Both the position numbers and the translations under genes were made by a program. 14,899 nt of DNA from Ruminococcaceae bacterium UBA2656 (GTDB taxonomy: Bacteria; Bacillota; Clostridia; Oscillospirales; Acutalibacteraceae): contig DENA01000031.1 in NCBI GenBank assembly GCA_002359465.1, positions 32,525 through 47,423 of the forward strand, in the 5' to 3' direction. The notes under the pieces are model-generated. The model was not told the origin of the DNA, made no database searches, and worked only from the letters and a program-made list of their open reading frames with translations. Each line of letters opens with the position of its first letter. Position 1 is the stretch's first letter. Shown one piece after another: positions 8,041 to 14,899 of this stretch.

Positions 8041-10494
8041 TTACATAATACTGTCAGGATTCACATCCGCAAAAACCGATACGGAAGAAAATTCACGAAC
8101 TCCTGCAAACTGAATCAGCAGTCTGGAGATCATCTCTCTGAATTTTGCGTTATTGCGGCATTTAATGATCAATTTATATCTATATTTATTACTTACCTTG
8201 CCAATTAATGCCGGAGAAGGGTTTAGAACCCTCATCGGCTGCCCGGAATAGTCGCTCTGCGCGAGCGGCCTGAGAATGTCTAAAAAGGCTTTGCTGGCTT
8301 TTTGCACCTTGTTTTCCGTGCCGCCCACAAAGCCGACGACGCAAATATCTGAAAAAGGAGGATACAGCATCGCTTTTCTGATTGCGATCTCCCCTTTATA
8401 GTATTCCTGATAATCCTGTCTGGCGGCAAGCCTGATGATATCATTCTCCGGAGTAAAAGTTTGAATAATCGCTTTGCCCGCAAATTTTCCGCGTCCGGAA
8501 CGGCCTACCACCTGCGTCAAAAGATCAAACGCACGTTCGTAGCTTCTGAAATCATCACTGTAAAGCGTCTGATCGGCAGAAAGCACGCCGACAAGCGTAA
8601 CATTTTCAAAGTCAAGCCCTTTTGCGACCATCTGCGTTCCGATGATGATATCATATTCCCTGTCGGCAAACTGCCGGAGCTTTTTTTCATATGCAAACCG
8701 AGTCATTGTTGAATCGGTGTCCAGCCTCAGAATGTGCGCGTCAGGCAAAAGTTCCTGAAGCTGCTGCTCGGCACGCTGCGTACCGTAGCCGGTGTATCTC
8801 ACCTTGTCTTCATGGCACTGCGGGCATTCTCTGGTCAACGGTACAGAATATCCGCAATAATGGCACATAAGGCGGTTATTGGCTGAGTGATAGGTTAAGG
8901 AAATACTGCAGTTCGGACACGTCATGACATGTCCGCAGGCTTTGCAGGAAGCAAACGTGTTATACCCTCTGCGGTTTAACAAAACGATTGACTGCCGGCC
9001 GTTCTTCAGATTTTCACTTAAAGCCTGAAGCAGCACCGAACTTAAAATCGTATCGTTTCCGTTTTCAGCCTCCGCATTCATATCGACCACCGTTACCTCC
9101 GGAAGCAGGGCATTGCCATACCGATTGGAAAGTACATTCAGGGTGTACCGTCCATTCTGTGCAAGATAATAACTTTCAATGGACGGGGTTGCAGACGACA
9201 GTACAAGCATCGCTTTATGGTAAGCACAGCGGAATCTGGCAACGTCGCGCGCATGATAGCGTGGAGATGCCTCTGATTTATAGGTGTATTCCTGTTCTTC
9301 ATCCAAAATGATGAGACCGAGATTTCGAAACGGAGCAAAGACCGCCGAGCGCGTACCGACTGCAATCAGCGCTTCTCCGTTATTCACTCTTTTCCATTCG
9401 TCCATACGCTCCCCAAGCGTCAGACCGCTGTGAAAAACGGCGACATCCCGTCCGTATCTCTGATGAAACAAGGCAATGGTCTGAGGGGTAAGGGAAATTT
9501 CCGGCACCATCACAATAACGCCGCGGCCATCCGACTTGACTGCGTCAATCAGCTTCATAAAAACAGACGTTTTTCCGCTGCCGGTAACGCCGTACAGCAA
9601 AGAAACACCGCCGCATCCGGACTCGTATTGTTCATATAAACTTTTGTAGGCTTTCCGCTGCTCCTCAGAGAGAACGATTTCCTCCATGGGCCCGCAGTCC
9701 TGAATATGATCATAAGGATTCCGGTAAACTTCCAAGTCATAGTATTGCGCAATGCCCTTCACAACCAGCGCGTTTACAACTGCGGCGGTGACGCCAGCAA
9801 AATAGCAGAGTTCCTTCAATGAGGCGCTGCCGGCATCGCAAAGGATATTGTATACGCTTTTTTGCTTTGGAGTCAGTTTCTGCGGCTCCGGATTTTCGGT
9901 TAACCGCACCATTTTTTGTGCGGCGTCCCCCACCTGCCGAACCGTGCCGCTGCTTTTAACAAGTACCTTTGCTTTACAAAGCTTTTCTGGAATATTGGAA
10001 TCGCCGGCAAGCCCCAGTTCCCTCAAAAGCTTTTCACGGTCGACACCCTTACCTGCATGGGAAAGATAAATAATGACCTGTTTTTCAATTTCACTGAAAT
10101 CTGCTATATTTAAAGAATGAATCTCCGTCCCGAGAGAATACTCCGTCCTGATTTTAAAATTGACCCCGGTCGGCAAAAGCAGCTTGACAGCATCATAAAG
10201 GGTGCAGAAATAATGTTCCTTCAGCCAAACAACAAGATGGAGGGCTTCCTCTGAAAGAAGCGGCACCGGGTCAAGAATTTCTAAAACCGGTTTTAATTTA
10301 TCTGCGCTGTCCCCGAGTTCCAGCGCAAGCACCATGCCCTGACGTTTGCTGTCGGCTCCGCCAAAAGGCACCATGACACGGCATCCCGCTTTTATTGATG
10401 CGAGCAGTTCGGAGGGAACTAAATAGTCAAAAGCTTTGTCAAAATGATAGACGGTTTTTTCCACCGCTACCTTTGCAACGGTAAAATCGGACAT
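8041..10494 (-). CDS. priA: Primosomal protein N' (replication restart helicase PriA)
   Basis: Superfamily 2 helicase of 817 residues that recognises stalled forks and loads the replicative helicase. The N-terminal 3'-DNA-binding domain covers about 1-110 (FDYLVP, GCRVMVPFG). A winged-helix-like region and linker follow to about 275. The helicase core has Walker A GVTGSGKTS (302-310), the Walker B / motif II DEEQ (398-401), SSATPS (433-438), GTQMVAKGLDF (619-629) and motif VI QVVGRSGRG (661-669). Eight zinc-binding cysteines are in place between the helicase lobes (517, 520, 526, 529, 544, 547, 557, 560). Motif II reads DEEQ instead of the classical DEEH, and motif VI reads GRSGRG instead of GRAGRG; both look tolerable. 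GAGGT precedes the ATG. The gene starts 16 bp after rpoZ, with no coaBC between them. Confidence 0.97.
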   Translation of the reverse strand: MSDFTVAKVAVEKTVYHFDKAFDYLVPSELLASIKAGCRVMVPFGGADSKRQGMVLALELGDSADKLKPVLEILDPVPLLSEEALHLVVWLKEHYFCTLYDAVKLLLPTGVNFKIRTEYSLGTEIHSLNIADFSEIEKQVIIYLSHAGKGVDREKLLRELGLAGDSNIPEKLCKAKVLVKSSGTVRQVGDAAQKMVRLTENPEPQKLTPKQKSVYNILCDAGSASLKELCYFAGVTAAVVNALVVKGIAQYYDLEVYRNPYDHIQDCGPMEEIVLSEEQRKAYKSLYEQYESGCGGVSLLYGVTGSGKTSVFMKLIDAVKSDGRGVIVMVPEISLTPQTIALFHQRYGRDVAVFHSGLTLGERMDEWKRVNNGEALIAVGTRSAVFAPFRNLGLIILDEEQEYTYKSEASPRYHARDVARFRCAYHKAMLVLSSATPSIESYYLAQNGRYTLNVLSNRYGNALLPEVTVVDMNAEAENGNDTILSSVLLQALSENLKNGRQSIVLLNRRGYNTFASCKACGHVMTCPNCSISLTYHSANNRLMCHYCGYSVPLTRECPQCHEDKVRYTGYGTQRAEQQLQELLPDAHILRLDTDSTMTRFAYEKKLRQFADREYDIIIGTQMVAKGLDFENVTLVGVLSADQTLYSDDFRSYERAFDLLTQVVGRSGRGKFAGKAIIQTFTPENDIIRLAARQDYQEYYKGEIAIRKAMLYPPFSDICVVGFVGGTENKVQKASKAFLDILRPLAQSDYSGQPMRVLNPSPALIGKVSNKYRYKLIIKCRNNAKFREMISRLLIQFAGVREFSSVSVFADVNPDSIM

Positions 10495-10510
10495 TTTATA
10501 CCTCAGCGGA

Positions 10511-10720
10511 TCATTCTTTTGAATTGCTGTCCGGTTCGACTATAACATATTTATGTTCCATTAATTCGTGGACAGCCATATCTACCGGTTTTTCGATTAA
10601 TATTTCTCCTCTGTTTTCTGCGTCGGCCGCAATTTCTCTCGCCCTTTTTGAAACAGCCACGACAAGGGAATACCGGCTTTGGTTCGGTCTTACAATCAGA
10701 TCTGCAGATGGTTTAAGCAT
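10511..10720 (-). CDS. rpoZ: DNA-directed RNA polymerase omega subunit
   Basis: Small RNA polymerase subunit that helps fold and hold the beta' subunit. It has 69 residues, in the normal range. The family segments are visible: an N-terminal MLKPS.. region, SRYSLVVAVSKRAREIA (15-31), then a short acidic C-terminal tail after KPVDMAVHELMEHKYVI. The ATG at 10720 lies inside gmk, giving an 8-bp overlap, and AAAGGA lies upstream. Placement directly after gmk is the standard Firmicute order and supports the assignment of this very short protein. Confidence 0.93.
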   Translation of the reverse strand: MLKPSADLIVRPNQSRYSLVVAVSKRAREIAADAENRGEILIEKPVDMAVHELMEHKYVIVEPDSNSKE

Positions 10721-11324
10721 GATTCAGTATCCTTTCAATTAAAAGATTGTCTCTCTTTACTTTATGCTTTTCAGCGCAAATAATATGAATAATTTCGTCG
10801 ACCGCATGGTCGACCGTATCATTAATAACGGCGTAATCGTAGTGTACGGCTTCTAAAATCTCTTTGCGGGCAGTTTCAAGCCTTTTGTGAACTGCCTCTT
10901 CGCTTTCTGTCTTCCGGTCTTTCAGCCGTTGCTCAAGCACCGCAAACGAAGGAGGAAGAATGAAAATACTGACGCTGTCGGGGCATTTATTTTTTATCTG
11001 AGAGCCGCCCTGCACTTCAATTTCCAGAATCACATCGTCCCCGTTTGCAAGCCAGCCATCAATCGGTTTACGCGGTGTGCCATAAAAATTACCGCAGTAT
11101 TCGGCAGTTTCAATCATTTCATTCTGCTGTACCATTCTTGCAAATTCATTTTTATCCACAAAAAAATAATCGCCGCCGTGAACTTCGCCCTGACGGGGCT
11201 GACGCGTTGTCGCCGATACGGATAAACGGATGTTTGGATTCTTTTCCATCAGCTTTCTAAGAATGGTGTCTTTCCCCGCACCTGACGGGCCGGAAAATAC
11301 AATCAGAAGGCCCTTACTCTTCAT
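10713..11324 (-). CDS. gmk: Guanylate kinase
   Basis: Phosphorylates GMP to GDP with ATP, an essential step in guanine nucleotide supply. The protein has 203 residues from the chosen start, matching the family. It has the P-loop GPSGAGKD near the N-terminus, the GMP-binding segment [17 protein letters not shown], a lid region with [11 protein letters not shown], and the ending [12 protein letters not shown]. The frame is open upstream to 11366, but that would run deep into remA. The ATG at 11324 gives [15 protein letters not shown], which lines up with known Gmk N-termini; GAGGAG lies ten bases before it. The ATG at 11330, only four bases after that site, is the alternative. The gene overlaps remA by 11 bp and rpoZ by 8 bp. 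Confidence 0.97.
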   Translation of the reverse strand: MKSKGLLIVFSGPSGAGKDTILRKLMEKNPNIRLSVSATTRQPRQGEVHGGDYFFVDKNEFARMVQQNEMIETAEYCGNFYGTPRKPIDGWLANGDDVILEIEVQGGSQIKNKCPDSVSIFILPPSFAVLEQRLKDRKTESEEAVHKRLETARKEILEAVHYDYAVINDTVDHAVDEIIHIICAEKHKVKRDNLLIERILNHA

Positions 11325-11592
11325 CGTCATCAAGCTCCTCATCGGTAAGGTCTTCTTCACGGTCATTCAGTCTGTTGGCTACGGTTTCCGGCTGAACGGC
11401 GGACAGAATCACATGGTCGCTGTCCGTTATAATCACCGCTCTGGTACGGCGGCCATAGGTTGCGTCAATCAACGTGCCGCGCTCCTTTGCGTCCTGAATG
11501 ACACGTTTGATCGGGGCAGACTCCGGGCTGACAATCGCAACGAGCCGGTTGGCAGAAACCATATTTCCAAACCCGATATTAATAAGCTTCAT
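11314..11592 (-). CDS. remA: RemA-like extracellular matrix regulator (DUF370 family)
   Basis: Small DNA-binding protein. In B. subtilis, RemA activates biofilm-matrix and osmoprotection operons by binding DNA as an oligomer. This copy has 92 residues and is very similar to the Bacillus family: INIGFGN near the N-terminus, [22 protein letters not shown] and [11 protein letters not shown]. It ends in an acidic tail of Asp and Glu. The reading frame runs 12 codons further upstream, but I choose the ATG at 11592 because AAGGAG lies eight bases before it and [10 protein letters not shown] matches the conserved start. It lies 32 bp after yicC and overlaps gmk by 11 bp, the standard yloC-remA-gmk order. 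The function in this organism is inferred and the targets are unknown. Confidence 0.94.
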   Translation of the reverse strand: MKLINIGFGNMVSANRLVAIVSPESAPIKRVIQDAKERGTLIDATYGRRTRAVIITDSDHVILSAVQPETVANRLNDREEDLTDEELDDDEE

Positions 11593-11598
11593 AACAAT

Positions 11599-11608
11599 AT
11601 CTCCTTTT
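11599..11608 (-). promoter_or_regulatory. Ribosome binding site that fixes the remA start
   Basis: The minus strand reads AAAAGGAGAT here, with the AAGGAG core at 11601-11606, eight bases before the ATG at 11592. It sits in the short gap after yicC and argues against the longer frame starting at 11628. Confidence 0.8.
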
Positions 11609-11624
11609 ATTGCCGCGGCAATGA

Positions 11625-12503
11625 TCACTCAATATTTTGTATCTGTTCACGGATTTTTTCAATTTCCGCTTTAATATCCACAACCATGTAAGCTATCTGG
11701 GAATCAATGCATTTTGACCCAATGGTGTTTGCTTCCCGGTTCATTTCCTGAACAATAAAATCCAGCTTGCGTCCAACCGCTTCATTGGAGTTCAGCATTT
11801 TTGAAAACTGCTCAAAGTGGCTGCGAAGCCGCACAGTTTCCTCGGAAACGGCAATTTTATCGGCGAAAATAGCAGTTTCAGTTAAAATCCTCTGTTCGTC
11901 AATGTTGTTGTCGTTCAGCATTTCATTAAGCTTCTGGGTCAGCTTTTGCTGGTACTCGCTCACGGTCTGCGGCGACCGTTCTTCAATTTTGCCGACGGTC
12001 TCCAGAATTGTTTCAGCGCGCTGCAAAACATCCGCTTTTAAGCGCGCTCCCTCCGTTTCCCTCATTTTAATAAAAGCACTTAACGCCTGATCGGTAACTT
12101 TACAAACGGCATCCCAAATGATTTGCTCGTCTTCAGGCGCTTTGTGTACAGTAAAAATATCAGAATACCTTGAAACGGTACCAACGGAAATATCATCCCG
12201 CAAATTGTACCGCTGCGACAGCTCCCGCAGTGCATTCACATAACCCGCCGCCAAAGAGTGATTCACCAATACCTGAGCATCCGTATCCTCCATTGTTTCA
12301 ATGGAAGCGTAAATATCGATTTTCCCCCTGGAAATTTTGCTTTGCAGGTATGATTTCAATTTCTCATCCAAAAAGCCATATCCGCGGGTAATGCGGGAAG
12401 AAAACTCAAAGTATCTATGATTAACGGATTTAATTTCAATAATAATATCCCGCCCGTTAATCACTTCTTCACATCTTCCAAAGCCTGTCATGCTTCTAAT
12501 CAC
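11625..12503 (-). CDS. YicC/YloC family endoribonuclease
   Basis: Member of the YicC family, for which endoribonuclease activity has been reported in E. coli and B. subtilis homologues. The 292-residue protein starts with [10 protein letters not shown], carries [13 protein letters not shown] (25-37), a coiled helical middle with RETEGARLK, and the conserved C-terminal [16 protein letters not shown]. These are the family hallmarks and the length is normal. The start codon is GTG at 12503, with only a weak GAGATGA upstream. An internal ATG at 12491 would remove four residues (MIRS), but the family usually keeps the residues before SMTG. This is the first gene of the large operon and follows a leader of about 160 nt. 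It corresponds to B. subtilis yloC. Molecular targets here are unknown. Confidence 0.95.
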   Translation of the reverse strand: MIRSMTGFGRCEEVINGRDIIIEIKSVNHRYFEFSSRITRGYGFLDEKLKSYLQSKISRGKIDIYASIETMEDTDAQVLVNHSLAAGYVNALRELSQRYNLRDDISVGTVSRYSDIFTVHKAPEDEQIIWDAVCKVTDQALSAFIKMRETEGARLKADVLQRAETILETVGKIEERSPQTVSEYQQKLTQKLNEMLNDNNIDEQRILTETAIFADKIAVSEETVRLRSHFEQFSKMLNSNEAVGRKLDFIVQEMNREANTIGSKCIDSQIAYMVVDIKAEIEKIREQIQNIE

Positions 12504-12666
12504 GCAGTATCATCTCAATTCAATATAAATTTATTGTACGATAGTGATTCCAAAAATGCAGGGAATGAATTTCGTTATCTCTCCCGCCTTCGGCGGGGGA
12601 GATAATATCCGTTTTTCCAGTTATGATTTGAAATTGCTATAAGCTTTCATTGAACGAAGAGCATTA
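12504..12666 (-). other. Predicted 5' leader of the yicC-rsgA operon
   Basis: Untranslated stretch between the predicted transcription start (about 12666) and the GTG of yicC. It is AT-rich apart from one GC-rich hairpin at 12575-12605. I see no T-box, no recognisable riboswitch core, and no convincing leader peptide with a ribosome binding site. The extent depends on the predicted promoter being correct. Confidence 0.5.
12575..12605 (-). other. GC-rich 14-bp hairpin in the yicC leader
   Basis: Arms 12575-12588 and 12592-12605 pair over 14 bp with one G-T wobble (positions 12582 and 12598) and a three-base loop at 12589-12591. On the transcribed (minus) strand no T run follows, so it is not a standard terminator in that direction. 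On the plus strand five T's appear only after about seven bases, and no plus-strand gene ends nearby. It may be a leader RNA structure, an mRNA stabiliser, a protein-binding site or a remnant palindromic repeat. Confidence 0.6.
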
Positions 12667-12672
12667 TTATTA

Positions 12673-12702
12673 ATAATATCAGTTTCCTATAGTAATTGTC
12701 AA
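12673..12702 (-). promoter_or_regulatory. Sigma-A type promoter for the yicC-rsgA operon
   Basis: The minus strand has a perfect -35 box TTGACA at 12697-12702, an 18-bp spacer, and a -10 box TATTAT at 12673-12678. A TG one base upstream of the -10 makes it an extended -10. Transcription would start near 12666. It lies just after the terminator of the preceding operon and points at yicC. This is the only strong promoter match I noticed by eye. Confidence 0.8.
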
Positions 12703-12709
12703 CTACAGC

Positions 12710-12743
12710 AAAACAATTCAGCCCCAGAATTGGGGCTGAATTG
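12710..12743 (-). terminator. Rho-independent terminator of the biotin carboxyltransferase operon
   Basis: A perfect 13-bp stem (12731-12743 with 12714-12726) encloses the four-base loop at 12727-12730, and on the minus strand TTTT follows at 12713-12710. The stem core is GGGGCTGAATTG. It begins 16 bp after the stop of the OadA-type gene. The T run is short, but position, stem quality and the promoter directly behind it all support termination here. Confidence 0.88.
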
Positions 12744-12759
12744 ATAAAAACGAAATATA

Positions 12760-14160
12760 TCAGACTGGATGTACCATTTTTTCAGCGTTGGCGTGTTTGC
12801 CGTCAATACCATATTTTTTCTCCGCACGCTTTTTAAAGAAATCCACAGCAACCTTGGGAAACTGAGCATAGGAAAGCACATCTTCCTCCTGCTCCGTCCA
12901 CTCGGCACACTCTTTGCGAAGCGATTCCAACTCCGGCTGCAAAAGGTCAGCCGGGCGGCAGGTAATCCTCGGCGCGTCACCGATAATCTTTCTGGCAAAT
13001 TCATCGTCAATCGGCAAAGGAGTGGAACCGTATTTTCCGGCGACAAGATCTTTGAATTCATTGGTACACATTTTGTAGCGTTCACCGGTAATAATGTTAT
13101 ACACAGCCTGTGTTCCGACGATTTGTGATGTGGGTGTTACAAGCGGCGGATACCCTGAATCCTTGCGTACACGCGGCACTTCCTGAAGAACCTCTTCCAG
13201 TTTGTCCGCCTTGCCGGCCTGTTTCAGCTGTGAAAGCAGGTTGGAAAGCATCCCGCCCGGCACCTGGTAAACAAGAGCCTTTGTATTTGTTGCCAGCATA
13301 CTCGGGTCAAGCAGTCCGCTTTTAATATACTTTGTTCTCAAAGTCATAAAATATTCTCTGATTTCATTTAGAAGAACCAGGTCAAGGCCCGTGTCGTATT
13401 CCGTTCCCTTAAGCGCCGCCACCATGGATTCTGTCGGAGTATGGGAAGTTCCGAGAGCCAGAGGCGACATTGCCGTGTCAAGCATATCGACACCGGCCTC
13501 AACAGCCTTCAGCTCGCACATGGAGGCAAGCCCGGATGTATAGTGCGTATGCAATTGAACCGGAATTTTAACCACTGATTTAATCGCCTTTACCAGGTCG
13601 TAGGTCTCGTAAGGCGTTAACAGCGCGGCCATATCCTTAATACAGATTGAATCTGCACCGGTGTCCTCAATCCTTTTTGCATAATTAATATAATATTCGT
13701 GTGTGAAAATCGGGCCGGTTGTATAGGAAATAGCAACCTGAGCATGAGCGCCTTCTTTTTTAGCAGCCTTGATCGCAACATTCAGATTTTTAATGTCATT
13801 CAGGGCATCGAAAATTCTGATAATGTCAATGCCGTTCGCAACGGAACGTTGTACAAAATATTCCAGCACATCGTCGGCATAATGGCGATAGCCAAGCATA
13901 TTCTGCCCTCTGAAAAGCATCTGGAGTTTTGTGTTCGGGCAATTTTTGCGAAGAACCCTTAATCTTTCCCAGGGATCCTCATTTAAAAAGCGCAGGCAGG
14001 CGTCAAAAGTGGCGCCGCCCCAGCATTCCAGCGAATAGTATCCCACCTTGTCAAGTTTGTCAAGGATGGGCAGCATATCTTCAATCGGCATCCTGGTCGC
14101 AATCAGGGACTGGTGCGCGTCACGCAGAACGGTTTCGGTAATTCCAATTTTTTTAGCCAT
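12760..14160 (-). CDS. Biotin-dependent pyruvate/oxaloacetate carboxyltransferase subunit (OadA / PycB / transcarboxylase 5S type)
   Basis: Carboxyltransferase that moves CO2 between carboxybiotin and pyruvate/oxaloacetate. The 466-residue protein has the HMG-CoA-lyase-like TIM barrel (about 1-290) with metal ligands Asp14 (LRDAHQS), His204 and His206 (QLHTHYTSG), and Lys175 in CIKDMAALL, the lysine expected to be carbamylated. Family hallmarks include ECWGGATFD (45-53), RFLNEDPWERLR (57-68) and RGQNMLGYRHY (84-94). The conserved C-terminal carboxylase domain runs from about 300 (PGGMLSN) to the DVLSYAQFP region. The protein ends there, with no biotinyl domain, unlike the alpha subunit of classical oxaloacetate decarboxylase; the biotin carrier is the separate gene 12 bp upstream. 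AAGGGGGTT precedes the ATG. The length and split layout match the 5S subunit of transcarboxylase and stand-alone PycB. The reaction direction and partner enzyme are inferred. Confidence 0.93.
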   Translation of the reverse strand: MAKKIGITETVLRDAHQSLIATRMPIEDMLPILDKLDKVGYYSLECWGGATFDACLRFLNEDPWERLRVLRKNCPNTKLQMLFRGQNMLGYRHYADDVLEYFVQRSVANGIDIIRIFDALNDIKNLNVAIKAAKKEGAHAQVAISYTTGPIFTHEYYINYAKRIEDTGADSICIKDMAALLTPYETYDLVKAIKSVVKIPVQLHTHYTSGLASMCELKAVEAGVDMLDTAMSPLALGTSHTPTESMVAALKGTEYDTGLDLVLLNEIREYFMTLRTKYIKSGLLDPSMLATNTKALVYQVPGGMLSNLLSQLKQAGKADKLEEVLQEVPRVRKDSGYPPLVTPTSQIVGTQAVYNIITGERYKMCTNEFKDLVAGKYGSTPLPIDDEFARKIIGDAPRITCRPADLLQPELESLRKECAEWTEQEEDVLSYAQFPKVAVDFFKKRAEKKYGIDGKHANAEKMVHPV

Positions 14161-14172
14161 GTTTTAACCCCC

Positions 14173-14571
14173 TTATCGGAGGGAAACAAGAGGTGTGCCG
14201 GAATCAACACTGTCCCCTTTGTTTACATGAGTTACCGCAATTACTGCGTCGTGCGGAGCCATAATTTCGTTCTCCATTTTCATAGCCTCCAGAACGAGCA
14301 AAACGTCTCCCTTTTTCACGCTTTGACCCGCTGTCACATTAACGGATACAATCGTGCCCGGCATTGGAGAGGAAATTAATTCGGCATCTGCGGGAACCGG
14401 CTCCGGCGCGGCGGCAGGTGCCGGAGCAGCCGGAACATTCGCTGCAGGTGCAGGCGCCGCCGCGGGCGCTACAGGGGCTGCCGCCGGTACAGCAACAGGA
14501 GCTGAACTGCTTACTTCTTCAACCTGAACATCATAAGCAGTGCCGTTCACGGTTATTTTAAGGTTTTTCAT
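14173..14571 (-). CDS. Biotin carboxyl carrier protein (transcarboxylase 1.3S / decarboxylase gamma-like)
   Basis: Small acyl-carrier-like protein of 132 residues that shuttles carboxybiotin between two active sites. It begins with MKNLKITVNGTAYDVQV, which closely resembles the start of the propionibacterial transcarboxylase 1.3S subunit, the part that docks to the 12S and 5S subunits. An Ala/Pro-rich flexible linker covers about 24-60. The biotinyl domain follows (about 64-132), with PMPGTIVSV and the biotinylation motif EAMKME, Lys98 being the modified residue. AGGAGGTC lies just upstream of the ATG at 14571. It stands between two carboxyltransferase genes, which suggests it serves both. 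Acetyl-CoA carboxylase AccB is less likely because no accC or accD is seen here, though the region beyond the window is unknown. Confidence 0.94.
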   Translation of the reverse strand: MKNLKITVNGTAYDVQVEEVSSSAPVAVPAAAPVAPAAAPAPAANVPAAPAPAAAPEPVPADAELISSPMPGTIVSVNVTAGQSVKKGDVLLVLEAMKMENEIMAPHDAVIAVTHVNKGDSVDSGTPLVSLR

Positions 14572-14613
14572 ATATTTGACCTCCTAAATATTAGAAATTT
14601 ATGATTCAAATGG

Positions 14614-14899
14614 TTATATCTGAATATTACTATGTTTTTTTGGAAGACGGGAAACTCTTTTACCGGATATCATCTGAAGAACCTCAATAATCCGGATTCT
14701 TGTATCTTTCGGATCAATAATGTCTTCCACAAATCCGTTGGCGGCAGCAGTAAAAGGAGACGCTTGCGTTACTTTATATTCTTCAATCAGATTTTTGCGT
14801 TCTTCAACGGGATTGGCGGAACCAGCCAGACGGTCGCTCCAGAGGAATACGGCGGCGGTCTCCGGGGCAAGCGGAGAAACTACCGCATCCGGCCATGAA
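14614..14899 (-). CDS. Acyl-CoA carboxyltransferase subunit, C-terminal end (MmdA / transcarboxylase 12S / PccB type)
   Basis: The last 94 residues of a protein whose start lies beyond the right edge. The visible part reads SWPDAVVSPLAPETAAVFL, then NPVEERKNLIEEYK, GFVEDIIDPKDTR, a helix with IIEVLQMISGK, and ends in LPKKHSNIQI. The pattern (VxPxxAAxx, then a PVEER helix, then D(D/E)xIxPxxTR, then PKKHGNIPL-like) is the C-terminus of the biotin-dependent carboxyltransferases acting on methylmalonyl-CoA or propionyl-CoA. The stop is TAA at 14614-14616, 42 bp before the carrier protein gene. Which acyl-CoA is used cannot be told from this fragment. Confidence 0.9.
   Translation of the reverse strand, partial: SWPDAVVSPLAPETAAVFLWSDRLAGSANPVEERKNLIEEYKVTQASPFTAAANGFVEDIIDPKDTRIRIIEVLQMISGKRVSRLPKKHSNIQI

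Noticed and set aside
7625..8113. 162-codon plus-strand open frame opposite def
   Set aside because: It is antisense to a complete peptide deformylase, with no motif and no ribosome binding site of note.
11593..11628. N-terminal extension of remA to 11628
   Set aside because: It would overlap the yicC stop and include the obvious ribosome binding site at 11599-11608 as coding sequence.
12575..12605. Hairpin read as a plus-strand terminator
   Set aside because: The five T's come about seven bases after the stem and no plus-strand gene exists to terminate.
12625..12664. Two tiny open frames in the yicC leader (5 and 9 codons, overlapping as ATGA)
   Set aside because: Neither has a ribosome binding site and the first would start almost at the transcription start. 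There is no run of regulatory codons, so a leader peptide cannot be argued.
12504..12666. Possible riboswitch or T-box in the yicC leader
   Set aside because: I could not find a T-box core, a terminator/antiterminator pair or any known aptamer core. Only one simple hairpin is present.
14632..14898. Plus-strand open frame running to the right edge
   Set aside because: It is antisense to the carboxyltransferase C-terminus, which reads through cleanly on the minus strand.

Overview
The window carries an ordinary chromosomal block from a low-to-intermediate GC Gram-positive anaerobe. It is most probably a clostridial Firmicute, and the Oscillospiraceae/Ruminococcaceae lineage is a guess from overall flavour. 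The grounds are strong AGGAGG-type ribosome binding sites, a PASTA kinase/PP2C pair, RemA, a YugP-type zinc peptidase and a gene order that closely follows the Bacillus subtilis yloC-to-rsgA (ylo) cluster. Every gene I can support lies on the minus strand, so transcription runs from high to low coordinates. The plus-strand ORFs are antisense shadows.

Right part (about 12710-14899): the 3' end of a biotin-enzyme operon. In transcription order it holds the C-terminal end of a carboxyltransferase (MmdA / transcarboxylase 12S type), a free-standing biotin carboxyl carrier protein, and a pyruvate/oxaloacetate carboxyltransferase (OadA / PycB / transcarboxylase 5S type). A clear Rho-independent terminator follows. 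The three parts match the subunit set of propionibacterial transcarboxylase (12S, 1.3S, 5S). A sodium-pumping decarboxylase or another split biotin enzyme remains possible, because the upstream part of the operon is outside the window.

Junction (12504-12759): the terminator of the biotin operon, then a near-consensus extended -10 sigma-A promoter, then a leader of about 160 nt with a 14-bp GC-rich hairpin, ending at yicC.

Left part (1-12503): one dense housekeeping operon, yicC - remA - gmk - rpoZ - priA - def - fmt - yugP-type peptidase - rsmB - rlmN - prpC - prkC - rsgA (truncated by the window edge). Gaps are at most about 32 bp and several genes overlap. The operon joins RNA turnover (YicC), nucleotide supply and RNA polymerase (Gmk, omega), replication restart (PriA), translation initiation and N-terminal processing (Fmt, Def), rRNA modification and ribosome maturation (RsmB, RlmN, RsgA), and a Ser/Thr phosphorylation switch that senses the cell wall (PrkC/PrpC). 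Compared with B. subtilis, coaBC is missing between rpoZ and priA, and a membrane zinc peptidase gene sits between fmt and rsmB.

I see no mobile element, CRISPR array, tRNA, rRNA, phage gene or defence system. The points most worth a second look are the transcarboxylase-like operon, the leader hairpin upstream of yicC, and the probable TTG start of rlmN. I found no convincing previously undescribed system.
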